A stretch of DNA of 64,000 nucleotides from Culex pipiens pallens (Eukaryota > Arthropoda > Insecta > Diptera > Culicidae), in NCBI RefSeq assembly GCF_016801865.2, contig NC_068939.1, positions 141,551,821 to 141,615,820 of the forward strand. Reading direction: 5' to 3'. The position numbers and the translations under genes are program-made. The notes under the pieces are model-generated. The model did no database searches. It saw nothing but the letters and a program-made list of their open reading frames with translations, and was not told the DNA's origin. Positions within the stretch are counted from its first letter, which is position 1. Each line of letters starts with the position of its first letter. This document shows, piece by piece, positions 56,959 through 64,000 of this stretch.

Positions 56959-57272
56959 CAATTCTCTGAAATTTCAGTTACTCGATTTTTTTGTATTTTT
57001 TGATCCGGCTGAAATTTTTTTGGTTCATTTGGTATGCTCAAAGCAGCTATTTTGCATCATTAGTTTGTCCATAAACTTTTTTCCATACAAATTTGACAAC
57101 TTTCCATACAAAAATGATTTATGAAAATTCAAAAATCTGTATCTTTTGAAGGAATTTTTTGATCGATTTGGTGTCTTCGGCAAAGTTGTAGGTATGGATA
57201 AGGACTACACTAAAAAAGATACACGGTAAAAAAGAATGGTGATTTTTAATTTCACTTTTTGTCACTAAAACT
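56959..57272. mobile_element. Foldback family fragment C
   Basis: A single arm is present: GCAATTCTCTGAAATTTCAG, ATCCGGCTGAAATTTTTTTG, TTTGCATCATTAGTTTGTCC and GATCGATTTGGTGTCTTCGG, as in the left arms of copies A and B, with more divergence. Confidence 0.65.
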
Positions 57273-57464
57273 CAGACTGGTGGCAAGCTTGTCAAAAAGT
57301 GAACCTCACTTTTGACAGTCCATATAGGGTGAACGCTCCATAAACTGGTTGCACAAAATAGGGTATACAGGCCATTAATGAGTAAATTCAAAAATAAGTT
57401 TATTTAATATTTAGGTTTGTAATTTGAAATTGTTTTTTATTGTCTAGTTAATTTTTTTGTTAAG

Positions 57465-57700
57465 ACCGAGCCATGTGGCAACGCTTCCGCCTCGTAAATG
57501 GGAGTTCAGAACCCGGTGCGGACCAACATAGCAGGTTATCGGTTCCCTTCCAGATTCGATTTCTAAGAACAGGAAAAGTAGTTTATCATCACAAGCATGA
57601 CATTATCTTTTTGGAATATTGGCATTTAACACTAAAATATGTTTTTTTTTTTTTACTAAAATATGTTTATAAGTTAACATTAAAAAATGTGAACGATTGA
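57465..57700 (+). mobile_element. Degenerate tRNA-Thr-like SINE, second copy
   Basis: CGAGCCATGTGGCAACGCTTCCGCCTCGTAA, then GTTCAGAACCCGGTGCGGACCAACA, match 20091-20170 with deletions in the D-loop and T-arm. The body words GGTTCCCTTCCAGATTCGAT and TCACAAGCATGACATTATC also match. It lies in the region upstream of the visible fzr exons. Confidence 0.6.
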
Positions 57701-59160
57701 CTTCGTCCTCAAAAGGCTGGATAATATTTAATTTTTTCTAGTTATTTATTTTTTGACAAAACATATTCAAAATTATTCATCAAAAACAAAATTCGCAATT
57801 CGCAATTTTCAGTGTAAGAACGGGCCTTGACCGATCTTATGCACCAGGTTTCCGACGAACACGCACTGCCCTTACACCTACATCTCACCCTTGCTCTGAG
57901 TCAGTACGAGCAGCACGCTAGAACACGCTTTGAGTGTTCGTGCCAGGCATGCACACCTTCTTTTCCGGTTACGCATTTTAACTCGGCCGGGGGTGGTACA
58001 TTACGTAGGGTTTGATGTAAGTATAAGCGCCTAACCATTCATTGTGTGCCTATCAACTTTCATTAAAGCAAAAACTGTTTTATTTTTAGTTTGAAATCAA
58101 AAACTAATTGTTATTTACTGTGTATTGTTTTCTCCTGAAATCTTTCCTAGTGTTGAGTCGTGTTTATCTGTTGCTATTTCTTTTGTCGCGGTGTTTTGTT
58201 ACAATTTTTGGTTCTAAGCATTTTAGAAAAGTTTTTCACAAGTACAATAGTAATATTTGTGTTAATCCTTTAATAATTCCATAAATCGAGTAAGGGCTCG
58301 ATCCTCACTTGCTTAACAATGGACAGTGAAGGAAATATACTATTTGAAGAATCAATTGTAAAAGAAAGATAGTAATTTATTAAGTAGATAATGAAATTAA
58401 CAATAGTTAATAAAAAGATGTAACAAACAAGCTTAGATTGTATTAAGTGCAATTTTCAGGGAAGATGAGAAATTATTCAAATAGATAAATAAAGAAAAGG
58501 CACATGATAAACAAAATTGACATCGCTGCCAAATTAAGGGAAAGCAGACAGTTTGTTACAGCAGCATCAATTGTTAAAATAGAGTGGAAAAGCGTTGAGA
58601 AATAAGAGAATCAAATAAGTAAAATCGAAATCAAATGGAGGATAGTAAACAGAAGCCGTTTTAGAAAATCAGTGAAACAAAATAAACAGAAGATAGCTGT
58701 TAGCTGAAATGGAAAGAAGAGAAACCCCGTTGTGCGATGTTTCAGGTACATCCACAGCAGTTGACTCAACATACTGCGAATCAAAACAATACCGTCTACA
58801 ATCACAAATAACTTCCCTTTCCCACATTGACGCGCCCCTTTCTTCTAGCCGTCTCGACTCTGACCCTCGCTGGTCAAAGGTTTACGATCCGTTTCCACAG
58901 GCCACCAGCTAGGTCATCATGAAAACCAAGCCAACGTGGAGGTAAGAAAATAGGACACTTGCAAGGAACCAGAGCTATACTGTTCTGATCAAGAATGATC
59001 TAACAGGACTACGGGCGTAGTCAGTGACGCTCCTTCCAGGATGTTCCTCGCCTGAGCGTCAACTGAAGAGGCATCATATCAGTATCATTCACTCTTGGCC
59101 TGCGATCTCAAATGTGTTCAATTTATAAAAAAAATTTGGATTAACATTTTGGTTTTGAGG
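57700..59160. other. Gene-free; possible retroelement remnant
   Basis: 57810-59095 has less biased composition, including ACGAACACGCACTGCCC, TCTCGACTCTGACCCTCGC and GACTACGGGCGTAGTCAG, and short open frames without domains. It may be an old LTR or LINE 3' region, but no direct repeats or terminal structure could be fixed. Confidence 0.3.
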
Positions 59161-59164
59161 GGGG

Positions 59165-60377
59165 GTTATATTGAATGTTTGGCCCTTTTGAAATGTTAGT
59201 CTTGATTTAAAAATTTGAAAAATATGTTTTTTGAAAAGATCAGAAAATTTCACGAATGTATCATATTTTAACATTGTAAATCAGACCATAAATTGCTGAG
59301 ATATCGACGTTAGAAAATGGTGGGTTGTTTGGGTGTGACTTAGAATAAATCAATTTTCTTGTTTTTAAACCTTTCCATGGCAATATCTCAGCAATTGAGG
59401 GTCGTATCAACAAAGTCCGAATAAGCAAAATATAGATAATTTTCTCAGCTTTTCAAAAATATTTTTTTTCAAAAGTGGGCAAATATGGGCACTAGGGAAA
59501 ATTCCCGTATATTTGGCAGGTTAAGCTCTCGCTCCTAACTCTTTCCAATTTGCTGATTTTCACTATTTAAACAACTAATTTTGCGCAACTTTTGATAGAA
59601 ACTTGCTTGTTCTCTTCTTATTGAGCTATTTATCACTCGATTTCAGTTGAAAACGCTTTTAATTAGCTTTAATAGAATGTCAAAGTTCTGACCTGCCAAC
59701 ATTAGAGGTACGCTGGAATTAGATGCTGTTCCCCTACTTTTGAAAAATGAAAAAAAACTGCGACTATTTTCAAAAAAAGTCACCTGAAATGGATTTGACT
59801 TGAAAACGGTGCACTTTATCAAAATTACACTTAGGTACTTTTTGATTGCAAATTTGATTTTACATCGAAAAATTAAGTTGAAATATTTTTGCGACCAATA
59901 TTTCGATAAAAAAATAAGTATTGATTCAAAAGTTCATAACTTGGTCAATGATTTTTTGCACAACCTGGAAATTTCTAAAAAAAATGGTATTTGATGTCCT
60001 CTAAAACATATCAAAAAATAAAAAAAGTGTTTTTTTTTGCAAATCAAGTTTTAGTGACAAAAAGTTAAATAAAAAATCACAATTTTGTTTTACCTTGTAC
60101 CATTTTTTCCAGAGTAGTCCGTATCCATACCTACAACTTTGCCGAAGACACCAAATAGATAAAAAAAAATCCTTCAAAAGATACAGATTTTTGAATTTTC
60201 ATACATCATTTTTGTTTGGCCAGCTGCCACATTTGTATGGAAAATTATATGGACAAACTAATGATGCAAAATGGCTTCTTTGGGCATACCGAAGGCACCA
60301 AAAAAGGTTCAGTCGGATTAAAAAACACAAAAATTAAAATTGAAGAAAAAAGACCGTTTTCGTAGAGAATTGTTCAG
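59165..60377. mobile_element. Foldback family copy D, interrupted by a MITE
   Basis: It is collinear with the centre and right arm of copy B: GAATGTTTGGCCC, GCAATATCTCAGCAA, GGTGCACTTTATCAAAATT, CACAACCTGGAAATTTCT, CAAACTAATGATGCAAAATG, and ends GTAGAGAATTGTTCAG. The left arm is missing. A 240-bp unit is inserted at 59495-59734. Confidence 0.7.
59495..59734. mobile_element. 240-bp TA-flanked MITE, copy 1
   Basis: It begins GGGAAAATTCCCG and ends GCTGTTCCCC with TA on both sides. The surrounding foldback sequence continues across it when compared with 49213-49232, which gives the unfilled site GCACTAATTT. The same length and similar ends occur at 63741-63980. Confidence 0.7.
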
Positions 60378-60449
60378 ATGCGGGCATAGCCTACCGCCTA
60401 TTTCGTCGGTCGTTGAGCCGACGGTCGTTTCCAACTAGGAACTGATCCT

Positions 60450-60710
60450 ACAATATGAAACATTCGTGAAATTTTCCGATCTTTCCGAAAACAATATTTT
60501 TTATTAATCAAGACTAACATTTCAAAAGAGCGTAACATTGAATGTTTGGCCTTTTTGAAATGATAGTCGTGATTAAAAAAAAAGTATTGTTTTCGGAATG
60601 ATCGGAAAATTTCACGAATGTTTCATATTTAAACATCATTGTGCATACCGAAAGCACTTAAAAAGTTTCAGCCGGATTAAAAAATACAAAAATTTAAATA
60701 AAAAACGTTA
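60450..60710. mobile_element. Foldback family fragment E
   Basis: A short inverted pair ATGAAACATTCGTGAAATTTTCCGATC / GATCGGAAAATTTCACGAATGTTTCAT surrounds GTAACATTGAATGTTTGGCC, the centre of the foldback family. It then jumps to the outer part TTTCAGCCGGATTAAAAAAT. Confidence 0.55.
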
Positions 60711-60727
60711 CTTAATCCACCTCTAGG

Positions 60728-61453
60728 TGGTTGGTGCCTTCCTCACATTCATAAAGTCAATACATTCAGTAAAAATAGCAACATTCCCCCACATGTTTAA
60801 CAAATCAACTTTATTACTCATATCTTTTGATATCACTTAAGTGCTGATAACTTTTGATAAGGTTGTCAGATCTTCGATGTTTTAAACTCATATGAAAGAT
60901 ATTTACATTATCTAACCAACGACAGGTCGCATGATGGACCCGGACATCATTTTCAATGAAATATCTGAGATCCGGCCTTCAAAAAGTGTATAAATAACGC
61001 TTAAGTGCTAATAACTTTTGATAGGGTTGTCAAATCTTCAATGTTTTGGCCTCATTGGAAAGGTCTTTTTAATACCTTTTTGAAAATGTATAACATGATA
61101 GGTTTTCTTGCAAAACCACCCTTTTTACAATCTTCCGGAGATACGTCAAAATCGCTTTTTAAGCATAACTTTTGAAGTACTTAACTAAACTTGCTGATTT
61201 TAAATAGAGACCTATGGGACCCCAAGACGGATCGAATGAGACTAATACGGTCAAAATCCGTTCATCCAGTCCGGAGATAATCGAGTGACAATTTTGTGTC
61301 CACCCACCTACACACATCCACACACAGACATTTGCTCAGAACATGATTCTGAGTCGATATGTCTACGTGAAGGTGGGTCTACGAGGTCAAACTAATAAGT
61401 TCATTTTTCGAGTGATTTTATAGCGTTTCCTCAGTAAGGTGAGGAAGGCAAAA
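60728..61453. mobile_element. MITE with GGTGCCTTCCTCAC ends, long form
   Basis: It starts GGTGGTTGGTGCCTTCCTCA and ends GTAAGGTGAGGAAGGCAAAA. It contains two related blocks with AACTTTTGATA.GGTTGTC and the CACACATCCACACACAGACAT / GAACATGATTCTGAGTCG segment shared with 20519-20798. It is about 725 bp and non-coding. Confidence 0.6.
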
Positions 61454-61632
61454 AGACCCTTTTTCGTAGATAATTGCTCAGTAAAATAGTCACCGATTGT
61501 CTCGGAATTTGCCAAATAGTTTCAGCTGTCAAAATGCTTATGCGCCCATTTCAGATATTGCTCCAGACATTCTCGAAAATGTAGTTTGAGGAACCATCTA
61601 TGAACTACGAGGACACTTTTTTGGACATCTAG

Positions 61633-62066
61633 ACTGCCGTTCTACGCATAATTGTCCCATGTTTGAAAAAGTGCAACTGAGAAAAACGCGATTGAAATTT
61701 TTCGATCGATTTCTGTGTTTCTACGCATAATTGTCCCGTGGGTTCCTATTCGCCCTGTGTGTCCCTAATCACCCCAGTTAGCAGTTTATCACTCTTTTTT
61801 TATGATACTCTTGCTAAACAACAGGTAAAAACGACATAATGCTTCATAAATCTATTGATTCCGTATGAGAAAATACTTGGTGAGACAATTATGCGTAGAA
61901 GTTTGACGATGGGACAAACAGACTGGATGTTGTTTTCAATGAGTTTCCAAACAAAGTACCAGATTTTATGTGTATTTCTTAAAGTATACGACAGACTAAA
62001 CATAAAAATGTCAAAAAGTCAAAATCGTCCAAAAATGACATGGGACAATTATGCGTAGAACGGCAG
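61633..62066. mobile_element. TIR element, ACTGCCGTTCTACGCATAA ends
   Basis: The ends ACTGCCGTTCTACGCATAAT and ATTATGCGTAGAACGGCAGT are exact inverses, continuing through TGTCCCA. Further TACGCATAATTGTCCC words occur internally (61722-61738 and, inverted, near 61888). It is about 434 bp without a recognisable gene. Confidence 0.65.
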
Positions 62067-62619
62067 TAGAGGAGCCGAAGAATCGGTTTTAGGGACTAAA
62101 TAAGCTAAAATTTGGGATTTAGTCTAGTAATTGACAAATCTTTGATTAAAAGGGAGGACCAAGGAATACGATAACATGTCTTTGAAAAAAATCAGGTACA
62201 TCAAAATTTTGTTAGCACAATTTTAAATATTTCTAGAGTAAATTAATAGAAAAAATCTCCATAAAACAAATGTTAAAAACTTCACACCTTCCTTGAACAA
62301 GTGCATCGCANNNNNNNNNNNNNNNNNNNNNNNNNNNNNNNNNNNNNNNNNNNNNNNNNNNNNNNNNNNNNNNNNNNNNNNNNNNNNNNNNNNNNNNNNN
62401 NNNNNNNNNNAATTTTGTAACACCCAAAATGTGCTATCACAACATAGTTAAAACACTCGTGATGCCCAAAAAAGCGCACGAAAATGTTGCAACATTTAGC
62501 CGCTTGTTTCAACTTTGTTACGTCGAAATTCCAGAAACAATTTGTTTGTCTTAATATGTCGGTAAAGTAGTTTGTTGTGTTGTCATGATGTTGCCATAGG
62601 GACGTGGCGTTACATCGTG
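62067..62619. other. Intergenic, includes the assembly gap
   Basis: AT-rich with no recognised feature. Bases 62311-62410 are N. Confidence 0.5.
62311..62410. other. Assembly gap, 100 N
   Basis: Exactly 100 unknown bases, the usual placeholder for a gap of unknown length. Open frames crossing it are artefacts. Missing fzr 5' exons could in principle be here. Confidence 0.99.
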
Positions 62620-63066
62620 CTGCCATCTGGTTTTTTTAAGTGCAAGAGTGGAAAAGTGCTGAGTCATCGTCTAAAAATAGACGGCGTCCTATCTCGCCCA
62701 GCAAAATGAAGTCGATAAAGTAGTCGGTTTCGATGAGAAAAAGTGGAAAATGTGGTCTAAAAATAGCGACGCCATCCCCCTATTTGCGCGAAACAAAAAA
62801 AAACTTTTTAAACAAAAAAAAACTGAAGTGCCCCCCCTGTCGGGATTCTGGACTGGTACCTTCAGATCTTCACACCTTGCCTCTACCACTGAGCCACGAA
62901 TGAATAGGGGGATGGCGTCGCTATTTTTAGACCACATTTTCCACTTTTTCTCATCGAAACCGACTACTTTATCGACTTCATTTTGCTGGGCGAGATAGGA
63001 CGCCGTCTATTTTTAGACGATGACTCAGCACTTTTACACTCTTGCGCTTAAAAAAACCAGGTGGCA
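62620..63066. mobile_element. Palindromic element with ~160-bp arms and a tRNA-like loop
   Basis: The left arm (62620-62784) and right arm (62906-63066) are near-exact inverses, including AAGTGCTGAGTCATCGTC, ATGAAGTCGATAAAGTAGTC and GACGCCATCCCCCTATT. The 120-base loop contains, on minus, a tRNA-like A-box (see next entry). No protein is encoded. Confidence 0.7.
62841..62898 (-). repeat. tRNA-like sequence in the palindrome loop
   Basis: On minus, TGGCTCAGTGGTAGAGGC is a good A-box/D-arm. It is followed at tRNA-like spacing by AGTCCAGAATCCCG, a degenerate B-box. The cloverleaf is incomplete. Probably a SINE head or tRNA pseudogene caught inside the palindrome. Confidence 0.35.
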
Positions 63067-63738
63067 GTCCTTATGGAACCAATAAGTTTTCAATATGTTT
63101 CGATTACAAAACGAAATGGATTGTTGCAAAGTTGTTTTCAATTCGAAACGTTTGCAACATTGCAACGTATTGTTGCTAAAATGTCATTTATATGTTTCTG
63201 CAGCAAAACAAAACAAAAACTGGACTTAGTCAAATTTATCATGTTGCCAAATGCTACTTGGGGAGCATTTCCTTAGCTTGTTACACTTGCCCCACTTTCC
63301 CCTACTCCGTTGGTTGGTCAAAGTCAAACTAAAAAGTGACGAACTGTCACTTTTTACACGGTGCTCACGCACATTATCAAAACAAACGTTTGGTAGTGTG
63401 TGTGAACCCCGTGTAAAAGGGGTTTCAAATTAAAAAGTGTCCCAGTTCGTTTGACAACAGTTGGGTTCGTTTGACAACATCGGGGTTTGAGTGTACTAAT
63501 CGAACAAAATTCATAGTATTCTACTCGATAGGTACCTATTGGCAAATTGAGTGGTTTACAAAAAAAAAACCGCTCGTCGTTTTGAAACTCCGATTTTTGG
63601 AATGAAAATGGAAATTAAAATTTCAAACATTTCAATGCTTATAAATTATTTGAAAATTTGCCACAATTTCTATTTACTTTTCAAATATTATTCAGTCCGT
63701 TTTCCGAATCGAACTCATTTTCATTGACAAAAACATGA
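63067..63738. other. Intergenic, nothing firm
   Basis: Contains the words GTTCGTTTGACAACAGTT and AAAAAGTG.C, also seen at 2225-2255, so an unresolved repeat is present. No gene is supported. Confidence 0.35.
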
Positions 63739-63740
63739 TA

Positions 63741-63980
63741 GGGGAACTATACCCTTTCTCAGCCTATTTCTATTATCGGCCTATCAGCACTTTGATCATG
63801 AATTACAGCTTTCATAAAGTGTTTTTGATTGTTCCAAATTAATAAATAGCTCAAATGAAAGTGAGCAAGCAACTCCCCATTTTTGATACATCTGAAAATG
63901 TTGATTTAATAGCGGAAAACGGCAAAAGTGATGAGAATTGGTCGAACGGCTTAGAGTGATTAAAATGGGTATATTTCCCC
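63741..63980. mobile_element. 240-bp TA-flanked MITE, copy 2
   Basis: It begins GGGGAACTATACCC and ends GGGTATATTTCCCC with TA on both sides (63739-63740, 63981-63982). It has the same 240-base length as the unit at 59495-59734, though the interiors are only loosely alike. Confidence 0.6.
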
Positions 63981-64000
63981 TACTTTGATGAAAACTACTG

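Noticed and set aside
62223..62626. Open frames across the N run
   Set aside because: They exist only because unknown bases are read through.

Overview
The window reads as nuclear DNA of a mosquito, most likely Culex or a close relative. The genes are split by GT-AG introns and encode conserved animal proteins. The sequence between them is AT-rich and packed with small inverted-repeat transposons, tRNA-derived SINE-like units, decayed LINE pieces and one fresh RTE-like LINE. The species call is an inference from gene content and repeat style. There is a 100-base run of N at 62311-62410, so this is a draft assembly.

Six host genes are well supported. ARPC3 (Arp2/3 complex subunit) is on + at 16665-17317. 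A Cdc7-type DDK kinase is on -, with its main exon at 18143-19764 and a probable first exon at 30151-30241. An FKBP15-like WH1/coiled-coil protein on + (36687-38536) converges on a ZGPAT-like CCCH/G-patch repressor on - (38610-40192), with 73 bases between the stop codons. Cytochrome b5 is on + (42013-43055) with two alternative last exons, one soluble and one tail-anchored. The WD40 half of Fizzy-related/Cdh1 is on - (54012-56614); its N-terminal exons are not in the window. A two-exon C-terminal fragment of an unrecognised gene lies on + at 53222-53662. The genes are ordinary single-copy eukaryotic genes and do not form an operon. Cdc7 and Fizzy-related both act in the cell cycle, but nothing links them here beyond proximity.

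1-16.6 kb is repeat territory. It holds a TIR element with TCCCGACTTT repeats (380-1844), several MITEs, a near-perfect 287-bp palindrome with TTA duplications (6865-7151), a decayed and internally duplicated coding relic (9.2-11.2 kb) between GTCG-rich inverted segments, and a 2.6-kb element made of two consecutive giant hairpins inside one pair of terminal repeats (11602-14208). A CA/GC-rich low-repeat block at 5.2-6.6 kb looks like promoter or 5' UTR DNA of an unidentified gene.

19.8-30.15 kb is, by my reading, one 10.4-kb Cdc7 intron. It contains a tandem duplication (21012-24361 and 24422-29610). Each copy carries an ORF1-only Jockey-like LINE and a tRNA-Val-like SINE head. The second copy was later hit by a 1-kb poly(A) retroinsert, a solo LTR and a MITE, and the first copy preserves the empty site for each.

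44.6-49.9 kb is a palindrome of palindromes: two inverted copies of a foldback family flank a 1.8-kb TIR element, and more pieces of the foldback family lie at 57.0 and 59.2-60.7 kb. The last 5 kb is further MITEs, including a palindrome whose loop carries a tRNA-like sequence.
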